From assembly GCA_033557675.1 (NCBI GenBank), contig JAWQRM010000535.1, positions 1 to 21,699 on the forward strand: DNA of 21,699 nt. The letters are read 5' to 3'. The notes under the pieces are model-generated. The model searched no databases. It was not told the DNA's origin and saw only the letters and a program-made list of their open reading frames with translations. The translations under genes were made by a program, and so were the position numbers. The first letter of the stretch is position 1; every line of letters begins with the position of its first letter. Origin of the DNA: Coptodactyla brooksi (lineage: Eukaryota > Arthropoda > Insecta > Coleoptera > Scarabaeidae). This document shows positions 10,100-18,823 of this stretch, piece after piece.

Positions 10100-10182
10100 A
10101 GGGCAATCAAAATCCAATTAAGGATATCGACAAGGTATGTAACGCGTTCGGTAACAAGGTAGAATCAGTCGTCCGCCGATAA
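10042..10182 (+). CDS. 46-codon ORF of unknown function
   Basis: From ATG at 10042 to TAA at 10180-10182 the frame encodes a mixed, non-repetitive peptide beginning MVTDLESTSAWDRSVL and ending VESVVRR. Base composition is more balanced than around it. A strong donor-like AAG|GTATGT occurs inside it at about 10133-10141, so the true product could be a first exon ending there. A TATA box lies 46 bases upstream. No family is recognised. It precedes the LINE relic by about 260 bases and might be part of that element's 5' region, but I see no ORF1 motif. It may also be chance. Confidence 0.25.
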   Translation: MVTDLESTSAWDRSVLMTNEGNQNPIKDIDKVCNAFGNKVESVVRR

Positions 10183-10439
10183 TCGATCTGCACTAAAGAT
10201 GCAAGGACCACGGTATAATGACTTGAAAACCCTGAAATTTAACGATACTATGGTATAATGAATATGTATACGGGATTTGTATTATTTTGATAAAATGCAA
10301 CTATAATTTCTTCTTCCAACTTTACACAAATTCGCATTCAGACAAAATTGAAAATTATGTTAATTAAAGGTCAAAATAACAGATCAAAATTTGTGTTCCA
10401 AAAATTTTGAATTATCTTCAATTTTGAAGAACAGGAATA

Positions 10440-11790
10440 GGCAATGAATAGAATCTGAAATAGAATCGAAAGAGGCAGTAAGGGAAGTCAAAAGTTATTC
10501 TATAGAACACTAAAAACGATGAGAAAGGAGCAAACCCAATGCAAGAAAGGAATCAAAAACACAGATGGAGAATTGTTAATAGAAGACAGCAAAATTATAG
10601 GTGGAAGGAAGAAATATTTCACGATCTGCTATGGACAAAACACAATGATCAGTACACGGAGATAAACAATGAAGAAACCATGGAAATATTATTGCAAATA
10701 TTAATTAAAGCATGGGAAGAAGAAAGAAAGAATCTACAAGAAAGGAGATATGAATAGAATATGAATGTAGCAACTACCGAGGTATAACATTAACTAGCAA
10801 TGAATATATACGCAAAAATAATTGATAATAGAGTCAGAACAGAAATAGAAGATACATTAATGGGGGCCCAAATCAGATTATAGAGAAGAAATGTGTACAG
10901 AAGGGAAGAAAGTGTACATAGGTTTTATTGATGTGAAGAAGTCTTTTAACAAAATACACAGAAATAAACTTTGGAAAGAGTAAACCATTCAAGGGGTTAA
11001 TGCAAGGAGGCGGTCTAAGCCCCCTATTGTGTGTAGCATACTTTTAACATTAACCTTAACATGTAACTAAAAAGTTACATGTTGGATACAGAAATTTACA
11101 AAGTGTAGCTCTCCGAAGGAACAGTTGCAGATGACATCATACTAATCACCGACTGTGGAGAAAATCTAAAGAGAAACCTGGGAATGTGTAATTAAATACT
11201 GAAAGAATATGGAATGACATTAAATAAAGATAAAACAACAGTAATGGTTCTAGGCGATGAACAATACAGAATAAAAATTGCAGTAGACAACAAAGATATT
11301 CTACAGGTAGCAACCTTCAAGTGCCTAGGTGTAAATGTAAGTCCAGACATGGAAATAAATAACAGACTAGAAAATTTAATGAAAGCATTTCACGTGATGG
11401 GACAGTTATTCATAAACGAAAGAGAGATATCAAAAAATTCCTCAGAAAATCGGGGTATTTGTAGCAATCTATAGACCTATTTTGGCATTTGGATGTGAAA
11501 CTTGAATATTGAACCAAAAAGAAAAAAGTAGAATACAAGCGGCTGAAATGAGGTTCTTAAGAAGGGTCAAAGGGGGTGACAACCAGAGATAAGATAACGA
11601 GCACTCAAATAAGAGAAGAACTTTCTCAGTCAAACCAACACTGGAATTCATTGAAATAAGACAACCGAGTTGGTGAGGACATCTACAACGAATGAACGAT
11701 GAAAGAATAGTTAAGCAAATATGGAAAGCCAGAATCCAGAAGCGGCAACAAAGAGGAAGGTCTAGAACCCCCTGAGAGATATATATTTAT
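10440..11790 (+). pseudogene. LINE (non-LTR retrotransposon) reverse-transcriptase relic
   Basis: Pieces in all three plus frames follow the order of an insect LINE ORF2. RIERGSKGSQKLFYRTLK and IKNTDGELLIEDSKI come first (10463-10600), then a NYRGITLTS-like block (10770), and motif A YIGFIDVKKSFNKIH (10917-10960). These are followed by the GLMQGGGLSPLL block (10993-11030), the catalytic VADDIILITD (about 11127-11155), and the thumb with MTLNKDKTTVMVLG and FKCLGVNV (11214-11340). The tail has AAEMRFLRRVKG and GHLQRMNDER (11540-11705). The catalytic Asp pair survives, but many stops and indels break the frame. The enzyme would have copied element RNA at a nicked target. The endonuclease domain is absent, so this is a 5'-truncated copy, and its 3' end is cut by the element starting at 11803. 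I do not assign a clade. Confidence 0.85.
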
Positions 11791-12211
11791 ACAGGAATTA
11801 TATTGTGTCCTATTCAAAGCAGTAATTGAAGATTGCTCAAAAACGGTAAGATGTATGGAAAAAAGTTTCAGATAAAACTTGTTCAGTAAAACGGAGGACA
11901 TGTCAGGAAGATATTTACTATTTACTTTATTTCAAGGGCAACTTTTTTTTCAAATTGTAACCCTATATTTTTTTACAGATCCTTGTAGACCTTCGAAAAA
12001 TAAACATTTTTCATCTGAACGGTTTCTTTATTAGACATTTTGCTACAGAGTTAAAGTTCTACAATGCACATTTTGTTAAAGTTCTGCAATGTACTATCAT
12101 TCCTCTATCTAATCAAAAGAATACCCCTGTAAAGAAACGTTTCATTAAAGGAAAATTGTTAAAATAGGAAAATTAATTTTGTTGAATGTTTAAAATTCTG
12201 GTTTGTGAAAC

Positions 12212-13160
12212 TTATGGAAACAAATGTTCAAAAGGATGTCCTTCCTGTTCCAAATACGTCTCAATTCTCAGTTGAAAGGAATTATTTACTCGGCGCAACA
12301 TCTCCCCGTTTATCAATTGACACGCATTTTCAATCCTTCTTTTCATGTCGTCAGCAGTTGTTGATATGGCTGCATAAACTTTGTCCTTTAAAAAACCCAA
12401 CAGGAAAAGATCTGGTGAGGTTAGTTCAGGTGATCTAGCAGGCCAATTCACTGGACCGCCACGTCCAATCCATCGATCTGGATACATTTCATTTAGAACC
12501 TCACGAGACATTCTAGAAAAATGGGCTGGACAGCGGTCATGCTGATACCACATCACCCTTCTGATATCAAGTGGAACGTTTTCCAACAATTCCGTAAGGT
12601 CATTGCGCAAAAACTTGCAGTAAATCTCTCCATTCAAGTTTCCTTCGATGAAGAAAGGTCCAATTAAGTACTCCCCAATAATACCATATCACACGTTCAC
12701 TGACCATGGTCATTGATTCTCAACTTCTCTGAGCCAGTGTGGATTTACAGTACTCCAATAATGCAGATTATGGTGATCCACTGCACCATGGTTTGTGAAT
12801 GTGGATTCGCCCGAAAATAAAATATTGGAGAAAACATGTTGCATTTTGATTTAACTGCTGTCTTGCCTAATTACAAAAAGTGTAATTAGGCAAGACAGCA
12901 GCAATTTGACGATTACTTACATGGAGATCGAAGGTAACAGCAGCAAGAACTGCTATTTGGTTGCCTTTATCTGTGGCACTTCGAGGGCGATTGCGTTTTT
13001 CTTTGTCTCCAACGTCTTGGTTTCTTTGAAATTTTCGATTACACGGTTGTAAGTCGGACGTTTTTCAGCATGAAGCTCTACTATTCAACTAACATTTCTT
13101 CCAGCCCCTCCATAAATCAAAAACCATTTCTAATTTTTTATCCAATGTGCAGCGATCCAT
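12212..13160 (-). pseudogene. Tc1/mariner-superfamily transposase, internally deleted
   Basis: The start is ATG at 13158-13160 (MDRCTLDKKLEMVF). The frame shifts near VELHAEKRPTYNRVIENF (about 13030-13080), continues through RPRSATDKGNQIAVLAA to VSNRQIA (about 12903-12990), and is then cut. Roughly 40-50 residues usual in this family are missing, replaced by a palindrome at 12855-12901. It resumes with RQQLNQN, FSNILFSGESTF, HYWSTVNPHWL and GPFFIEGNLNGEIYCKF, and ends in a 141-codon open frame. That frame holds WYQHDRCPAHFS (second catalytic Asp) and RSPELTSPDLFL (third acidic block). The first catalytic Asp, in the block normally LFTDEA, is replaced (LFSGES). Stops also lie near 12700. The N-terminal part is the helix-turn-helix type often labelled DUF4817 in insect annotations. 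The copy is inactive. Confidence 0.85.
12855..12901. repeat. Perfect 21-bp palindrome inside the transposase relic
   Basis: CTGCTGTCTTGCCTAATTAC plus A (12855-12875) is the exact complement of 12881-12901, with a 5-base loop AAAAG. On the coding strand the arm encoding RQQ of the transposase (12855-12875) fits the family. The other arm is an inverted copy occupying the place of deleted codons. This marks a template-switch repair junction rather than a functional site. Confidence 0.85.
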
Positions 13161-13642
13161 AGCAATTATTGAGTTTTGAAATGAAAATAATAATTTTTGA
13201 ATATTTTCATACAAAACAATTAGACTGATTTTGTTTTGGCATGTGACATTGACAATTTTGTTTATATCAATTTAAAATGCGTCTCACTTGATCAATAGGG
13301 AGGTATTGGGCAGAGTAAACAATTAATTTTCATATATTTTTTTAAATTTTTCTTTAAGGAAATATTTTTTACAGATGTAATTTTTTGAAGGTCTACAAGG
13401 ATATATAAAAAAATATAGGGTTGACATTAAAAAAAACTTACCCTTTAAATGACCTTGAAATAATGTTTTGGCTAAAAGTAACTATCTCCATGACATGTCC
13501 CCCTTTTGTCTAAACAACTCTTATCTGAAACTTTTTTCCATATATCTTACCGTTTTTGAGTAATTTTCAATTACTGCTATAAATTGGACACTCGGTATAT
13601 ATCATTGTATGTTTACATCAATTGACATAATTAATAATTTAA

Positions 13643-14249
13643 CTAATTTTTAAACACTATGCTCAACCGAAATAAATTGAAAAATACTAATTGCCACAAA
13701 TCGAATTGTAAAAACTGACTGTGCAAATTTTTAAAATTGATAATTGCTAATGTTGTTGGTAAGCATTTAATCTGTGTATCATGGTACTTTTGTATTTTAA
13801 GTAGGCAACTTCCATGAATCGTTTCATATTCCTCAACACCATATCGCTTCAACACCAATAAAAACAACTGTCCAAATTTCAAAATTAATCGTTTTTCCAT
13901 TTTCTGCAAAATTTCAATGCATTAATTTATTCGCTTCCATTCAGTACTGTGTTTGCACGCCAAATAATTTAATAATTGAATTTTATATTGCAAATTACAA
14001 AATGCGCACATACTGCCGCGTTGTGCCGCAAGCAATTTTCCATCCAATCGCATAATACGATACTCGAAAAGCACCAATCCTCCTGCCGTGCAATAAACAC
14101 GACAGGCTGGACGTAATCCCACCAACTCAAAGGCGTGAGATCAAAAGAATCACTGTTCGTGCGAACAACACCATACCATCAGCCTCATTTACCGCGACCT
14201 TCGCAACTTCTGTAATACACCGTTCCCTTTTAGTAAGGGTATATGACAT
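13643..14249 (-). other. Unrecognised minus-strand frames (88, 67 and 40 codons)
   Basis: Three consecutive minus-strand frames lie end to end. A 40-codon frame from ATG at 14249 begins MSYTLTKRERC. A frame at 13922-14125 contains MCAFCNLQYKIQLLNYL. A frame at 13643-13909 begins MQKMEKRLILKFGQLFLL and contains EEYETIHGS. A third reading across 13980-14160 is also open (DSFDLTPLSWWDYVQP), so which frame was used is unclear. None matches a family I know. They lie just outside the mariner-like element's right arm. They might be a broken single gene, an integrated viral or other foreign fragment, or chance. Confidence 0.25.
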
Positions 14250-14528
14250 TGTAAGGTATGGAGTTCTTTATTTTCTTGTTTATATTAATAATATACAGTT
14301 AAGTATTAATTAAAGCTAGAGTTGTTTGTTTGGATTCGTAATTTTGCATTTATAGTAACTAATTTTAGAAATTTTGCTTCCCAAGATCACATTTCTATTG
14401 TCCTGAAAATGTACAAATTTGCAAAATAATAAAACTAATTTTTACGGGAAACATAAAGTAAACATTCTACTAAATGGCATTTTTACCACTTGTTACTAAA
14501 ATTTCGAGTCTTTACAGTATTTCTTTTT
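14250..14528. other. AT-rich gap between unrecognised ORFs
   Basis: I see no RNA gene, promoter pair or repeat here. A short plus-strand frame (NFRNFASQDHISIVLKMYKF, about 14360-14425) is open but has no start or known motif. Confidence 0.4.
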
Positions 14529-14795
14529 TCACACTTGACGAGTATACACGCCAAACGCACCGAAATAGAATTTTGGTTTGACGTGTACGGTCGTCAAACG
14601 CAGTTCACCAGTTAAATATACGTATTTAAAATTGTTTTGAACCATAACAAATTTGTCAATAAAATGTAAATGAAATACTGTATGCCTATCATGAGCGTAC
14701 ACATTTAATTTCTGTTTAACAATTGAATAGTACAAAATAAATGGGGGATATGCTGCTATAAATATGTGAATGCCTCTGATATTTTTATATTGCAT
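14529..14795 (-). CDS. 88-codon ORF, unrecognised
   Basis: The ORF begins with ATG at 14795 (MQYKNIRGIHIFIAAYPPF) and ends VKPKFYFGAFGVYTRQV. It is rich in aromatic and beta-branched residues and has no obvious signal peptide, transmembrane segment or metal-binding motif. It lies 127 bases from, and diverges from, the plus-strand ORF at 14923, an arrangement common in compact viral or element genomes but also possible by chance. I assign no function. No upstream TATA box is clear. It is a candidate only because it sits among several other ORFs of similar size in AT-rich DNA. Confidence 0.25.
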   Translation of the reverse strand: MQYKNIRGIHIFIAAYPPFILYYSIVKQKLNVYAHDRHTVFHLHFIDKFVMVQNNFKYVYLTGELRLTTVHVKPKFYFGAFGVYTRQV

Positions 14796-14922
14796 TAGTT
14801 TTGATATAGCATAGATATGTCATGCAATGTACACTACCTAGAAAAAAAACTTTTATTTCATACTTAATTTTCTAGGAGTAAACTTATACTCCGTACGAAT
14901 TTAAACGATACGTAAAGATACA

Positions 14923-15186
14923 ATGAAGGAGCTGTCATTCAAGTTGGATGTGAAGATTTTGCAACTTACCTTTTTGTATGTAAGAAGGCAAAATGTGCGG
15001 GAACTTACCTGTAACAAAAGTAGTCAATGTTTTAAAAATTTAAAGCGTGACGTTAGAACTTACTTTAGTAATCGTAATAGAAGTGCGCTGTTGTCAGTAA
15101 AGTATGACAAGTTATTATTATTGGACACTAATAAGCTTACAGGTACCGAGTTAATTAATATATGGGGTGGACGTAGACGAGACTGA
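14923..15186 (+). CDS. 87-codon basic ORF, unrecognised
   Basis: The ORF begins with ATG at 14923 (context ATACAATGAAGG) and encodes a basic protein: MKELSFKLDVKILQLTF, a middle part with two cysteines (TCNKSSQCF), Arg/Asn-rich sequence (YFSNRNRSALL), and a C-terminus NIWGGRRRD. The stop is followed by AT-rich sequence up to the piggyBac left end at 15331. No family is recognised. Together with the divergent ORF at 14795 it could represent a small foreign insertion or chance open frames. Confidence 0.25.
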   Translation: MKELSFKLDVKILQLTFLYVRRQNVRELTCNKSSQCFKNLKRDVRTYFSNRNRSALLSVKYDKLLLLDTNKLTGTELINIWGGRRRD

Positions 15187-15350
15187 TCAAATGGTAATGA
15201 GCTTAATGATTTTTAACGTAAAATTTAAAGGTAACTCTTCCTATTTGGCTTTGTGAGAACTATCAATTTTGACACTTCAAAGGGCTTTTAATAAGTTACT
15301 TTACCCAGGTATTTTAAGCAGCTTTATATTTTAAACCTGCTGTACTCTTC

Positions 15351-15541
15351 GGATCAATATGACCCGAAACGGATTTTCAGGTTCTATAACATTGTCATCT
15401 TTCATTATTTGTTTTCAAAATTTTGTGACTTTGTTTGTTAGTGCGTAAAGTATAATATTGCCAAATAGTTTTTATAAGAATTTATTAATATTTTTCTTAA
15501 ACAAGGTTAGTACGTGTATAACCCTGGGGTCATTACAACCC
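15351..15541. promoter_or_regulatory. Subterminal palindromes of piggyBac copy 1, left end
   Basis: GGATCAATATGACCC (15351-15365) and GGGTCATTACAACCC (15527-15541) are variants of the perfect palindrome GGGTCACTATGACCC at 19030-19044 near the right end. Repeated half-sites inside both ends suggest transposase binding sites, as known for subterminal repeats in piggyBac elements. This is inferred from position and symmetry only. Confidence 0.45.
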
Positions 15542-15675
15542 AAAACTATTTAGATTTATTGACTTTATGTAATTTTATTTTTGACCTTATTTATATGAAT
15601 ACTATAAGTGTATTATAACTATATAGCAATCAGAATATATTAAAATATAATAAAAACCTCTTTTTCTTGTTTTTT

Positions 15676-15735
15676 AAGTTTATTAACAAACGTTTCGCAC
15701 TATTCAAAGTGCATCATCAGTGCAACCTGCAAAGG
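15676..15735 (-). ncRNA. Hammerhead-like ribozyme, family B, left PLE copy
   Basis: On the minus strand CTGATGA (complement of 15714-15720) is followed by an extra T, then stem II GCACT/AGTGC with loop TTGAAT, then GAAAC (complement of 15692-15696), loop GTTT and GTT. All core nucleotides are present. It lies downstream of the GIY-YIG coding end on the same strand, the sense strand of this PLE copy. Hammerheads in Penelope-like terminal repeats are established; activity of this one is untested. Confidence 0.7.
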
Positions 15736-15989
15736 ATAATCAACAAAAGGAATATACATATAAATTTAAATTTAAAATTTATATGAATATAAATTGCTTG
15801 CAGCCTAAGTAACAAATAAACATGCTAAAATTTCGACAGGAGACATAAAACTGAACTGCATTGATACACGTACGCAGTGCGTGCTTTATAAAAAATAGTT
15901 TCTAAGGAATACAGGTTCTACGTCGTATATGAAATATTTAAAAATGTTATTAATAAATTACTAGACATAAGTTTCTCTATACGTCAACA

Positions 15990-16745
15990 TATAAAAAATA
16001 TATAAAATTTTTTTAGGTTAGAAAAAGAAAATTAAAGAATAAAAATTATAGAAAGGTAAAAATATGTTTTTCTAAAAATTCTATTTGTTCGTTAAAAATT
16101 TTCATTTCTGGTTTTTTAAATTTTGAAGAATTTGAAACTGTTCCAACAGGTCCATGCATTTTGTTTTTAATTTCCTTCCCGTCTGTCCAATGTAACTACC
16201 TGGACAGTTAGAACATTTAGCTGAATAAATTCAGTTGGCTTTACATTTTATTTCTTCCGAGTTTTCTTGAGCTTTAAGTTGGTGTCATTATATGGTAAGG
16301 ATTTGTAAGTTGGATTTATAAGGTTTAATGGGGGATTTGTATATACATTAGGTCATACTTATTTTTTGTGTTATGTTCTAGTTTATTTATATATATTTTA
16401 TGGGAAGCCAAATTGGTTAGCTAATTTATAAATGTAAACCAACCAATTCTATTTTCATTGTTAAGGGGATATCCATAGGCTCGTTCAAAGAAAAAACGAC
16501 AGGCAGAAAGTTTGCGCTCTAAGGGTTCATAATTGTATGGAATAACCAGAGGAATAGAAGTAGGTTTACGCTATATGTCAAATTGCAATTCAAATTGGAA
16601 TTTATTATTAACTTTGCTTAATTCTAACTCCGAGGAGTTTAGAGTATGATTAGTTTCAATTTTTTTTTGTAAATTTTATTATATTATTAATGAAATTATA
16701 AAATAGGTTTAATTCTTGTAGGTTTCCTTCCCAAATACAAAATGT
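15990..16745 (-). pseudogene. Penelope-like reverse transcriptase C-terminus plus GIY-YIG endonuclease
   Basis: Minus-strand pieces occur in family order. A piece like WEGNLQELNLFYNFINNIIKF (16680-16740) is the end of the palm/thumb. KVNNKFQFELQFDI, a stop, then RKPTSIPLVIPYNYEPLE follow (16530-16605). The FDIYRKPT motif has its Tyr codon changed to TAG (16571-16573). Next are the CRFFFERAYGYPL and NRIGWFTF block (16425-16500), a linker with several stops, then CKAN, a stop, and IYSAKCSNCPGSYIGQTGRK (down to 16171). The last part is the GIY-YIG nuclease with its Cys pairs and the YIGQTGR active-site segment, ending in LLEQFQ (about 16130). PLE proteins prime on target DNA that this nuclease cuts. 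The catalytic YxDD part lies upstream of the truncation and is absent. Confidence 0.85.
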
Positions 16746-17234
16746 GTAACATGTAAAAATCTTACACCCCTGTCATAAAGGAAAACGCATGGACATGTTG
16801 GAAAAGTTTCAAATTAATCAAATTTAAAAAAACTCGGAAATAAAAATTCTAAACGAACAAATAGATTTTTTAGAAAAACCTATTCTGACCTTTCTATAAT
16901 TTTTATTTTTTTATTTTTTACGTACAACATTTTTTTTATATATTTTTTATATTTTATATATTGTTTATATATTGACGAGATTTAGAACCTGTATTCCTTA
17001 GAAACTAGTTTTTATAAAGCATGTCTGCATACGTATATCAATGTAGTCAAGTTTTATGTTTCCTGTCAAAATTGTAGCATATTTATTTGCTACTTAGGCT
17101 GTAAGTAATTTATTTTTAATATACCTTTTGTTAATTATCCTTTGTAAGTTGCACTGATGATGCACTTTGAATAGTGCGAAACGTTTGTTAAAAAACTTAA
17201 AAAGCAAGAAAAAGAGGGTTTTATTATATTTTAA
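16745..17234 (+). pseudogene. Second, shorter Penelope-like copy (GIY-YIG end plus 3' tail)
   Basis: This is the inverted partner of the left copy. On the plus strand a decayed Cys-rich segment (KCVTCKN, about 16739-16760) leads into sequence equivalent to the nuclease end (MDMLEKFQINQI, about 16789-16825) and then a non-coding tail ending in the hammerhead motif. It diverges from the left copy by scattered substitutions and small indels, including an AT-rich expansion near 16900-16960. The truncation lies a little inside the GIY-YIG domain. Confidence 0.75.
17141..17200 (+). ncRNA. Hammerhead-like ribozyme, family B, right PLE copy
   Basis: CTGATGA lies at 17154-17160, extra T at 17161, stem II GCACT (17162-17166)/AGTGC (17173-17177) with loop TTGAAT, GAAA 17178-17181, C17182, loop GTTT, and GTT 17187-17189. 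Helix I is weak next to the core, but AAGTT (17146-17150) can pair with AACTT (17194-17198) beyond an internal loop. The core is complete. It is on the sense strand of the right copy, mirroring the left one. Confidence 0.7.
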
Positions 17235-17373
17235 TGTACTCTAATTAATTATAACTTTCAAGATGGATACCACTAATTATATATAGCAATCAACAAGGTT
17301 ATGCATTCTTACTAATCGAATATGCAAGTCTGTGCATGCCTGGGCATGTCTGTGTGTGCATACTAATATATCA

Positions 17374-17381
17374 TATAAATA
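17374..17381 (+). promoter_or_regulatory. TATA box of the piggyBac transposase
   Basis: TATAAATA lies at 17374-17381, 72 bases before the transposase ATG, and is followed by GGGG and a TTCAGTG initiator-like sequence at 17416-17422. The TATA-to-initiator distance (about 45) is longer than ideal, so the true start may be nearer 17405. Confidence 0.45.
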
Positions 17382-17445
17382 GGGGACGCAGACACCGCAC
17401 TCCACTTTCTCTAAATTCAGTGTTGAATGAGCATCATCATAAATA

Positions 17446-18823
17446 ATGGCGGGGCGATTTCTATCTGATGAAGGAATAGCAGAAATAGATGCAAATGCAT
17501 CCGACGATACTATGGTTCCTGTGCAGTTAGTACAGTCAAAAGACGAAGTTATATCTTGGATGTTAGAACCTTTCCCCCAAAGTGGACAAGCATCTAGTCA
17601 AAATATAACAAAAATTACTCCTGGTCCAACTAGGTATGTCCTATCCAGGGTGCAGGATATTCTACCTGCCTTTCAAGTTGTCGTTAATCCTACACTTTAA
17701 AATATTGTGTTGAAAATGAGCAATATTGAAGGTCAGAGAGTGTACGGATGCGATTGGGAATATCTGGATAATATTACAATACAAGCGTATATAGGATTAT
17801 TGTTGTTGGCAGGAAATTATGAATCACACGGCGAATCAACAAAAAGTTTGTGTGATGCAGAAACCGGTTGACCTATTTTTCGTGCAACAATATAGTTGAA
17901 AGTGTCTCTATCGAATATCACGCGTATTACGTCTTGACCATAAGGTCCATCATCAACAAAGGAGAGCAAGTAACAAATTAGCCCTTATAAAAGAGTTTTT
18001 AGAAAAGTGGATAGAAAATATCTGTAAATTGTACAAGGTAAGTCGAACACCTTGTTGGCTTCAAAGGACGCTCTCCTTTCAAACATTATATTCCCAGCAA
18101 GCCAGCAAAATATGGCATCAAAATATGAACTCTTTGTGATGGTGGTAGTTCCTACGCCATAAAAGCTCAAGTTTACACGAGAAAACGTCCAAAAATTTAG
18201 GTGAAATGCCCCTCCAAAGAAAACTTGTAATGCTATGAACGGTTAGAAAAATAAACCCGAAATCCTCGTGATTGCAATAAGTAAAGAACTACATAGTTCT
18301 ACTTTTTATTTTACCAAGGATTCCACAATTGTGTCATATGTGCCTAAAAAAGTAGAAACATTATTCTCATGAGCAGAATGCACTGTGATAAGGAAGTGAG
18401 CAGCAGGGACGACAAACAGCCACAAATGATACTAGATTATAATAATAGATTATAACTATACGAAAGGGACAGTTGATACGTTACATCAAAATATTACAGC
18501 ATATACTTGCAAAAGAGAAACCAATCGATGGCCTTTGGATTTGTGTTATGGAGAGAAATAAATACAGAAGAAATACTTATACGATGTCTAGAGAACACAA
18601 ACCTCATACTTAACAAGCTACTTCCGTAATAAAGAAAATTCAAGATCAACGTGGCGAAGAAGCAGTGCCATCTACATCTGGTGCAATCAGTAAAAATAAA
18701 AGAGCACTATGTAATATGTGTCCATCAAAATGTGACAATAAAACGAGTGTAACATGTCGTAAGTGTAATAGATAGTTCTGTACGGTTCATGTGGTGTATT
18801 ATTGCCATCAGTGTAAAGATTAA
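17446..18823 (+). pseudogene. piggyBac transposase relic, copy 1
   Basis: The frame opens at ATG 17446 (MAGRFLSDEGIAEI). It stops at TAA 17698-17700 but continues in frame with NIVLKMSNIEGQRVYG, then AYIGLLLLAGNYESHGES and LCDAETG, a stop, and PIFRATI, all typical of the family. After frameshifts come LALIKEFLEKW, EHLVGFKGRSPFKHYIPSKP (18044-18110), SSYAIKAQVYTRK, FTKDSTIVSYVPKK and KGTVDTLHQ (about 18465-18485). A C-terminal Cys-rich domain with CNMCPSKC, CRKC and CHQC ends at TAA 18821-18823. Only the third catalytic Asp (in VDTL) is kept. The first block has lost it (normally VDEQLVGF, here VEHLVGF), and the segment with the second is deleted. The protein would have cut and pasted at TTAA. 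Confidence 0.9.

Larger units (their letters stand above)
11803..13597 (-). mobile_element. Tc1/mariner-superfamily element with long inverted terminal repeats
   Basis: Arms of about 205 bp (11803-12007) and 220 bp (13377-13597) are inverted copies of each other. They share blocks such as GCAGTAATTGAA, CTCAAAAACGGTAAGAT, GACATGTC and CCTTGTAGACCTTC. The outer ends read GTGTCC with TA next to them, as expected for an element inserted at TA. A broken transposase lies between the arms on the minus strand. The element abuts the end of recognisable LINE sequence on its left, so it probably inserted into or beside the LINE. Arm divergence and the dead transposase show it is old. Confidence 0.8.
15633..17279. 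mobile_element. Penelope-like element unit: two 3' portions head to head
   Basis: The left half (about 15640-16745) reads on the minus strand and carries C-terminal reverse transcriptase, a GIY-YIG domain and a 3' tail. The right half (about 16745-17234) reads on the plus strand and carries only the end of GIY-YIG and the tail. Their last 480-540 bp are inverted copies, from the GIY-YIG end through GGAATACAGGTTCTA and GACAGGA-ACATAAAACT to the hammerhead motif and the outer TAAAATATAATAAAA. A single 13-bp target duplication surrounds the pair. Inverted and tandem terminal repeats with variable truncation are characteristic of Penelope-like elements. About 45 bp (17235-17279) to the right of the homologous arm have no counterpart on the left. 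Confidence 0.85.
15620..17292. repeat. 13-bp target site duplication around the Penelope-like insertion
   Basis: TATATAGCAATCA occurs at 15620-15632 and again at 17280-17292, exactly bracketing the Penelope-like unit. Removing 15633-17292 rejoins the piggyBac leader with one copy of the 13-mer. The duplication shows that both Penelope halves arrived in one event. Confidence 0.75.

Noticed and set aside
12205..12438. 77-codon plus-strand ORF
   Set aside because: It is antisense to the C-terminal transposase frame at 12212-12637, which has clear family motifs.
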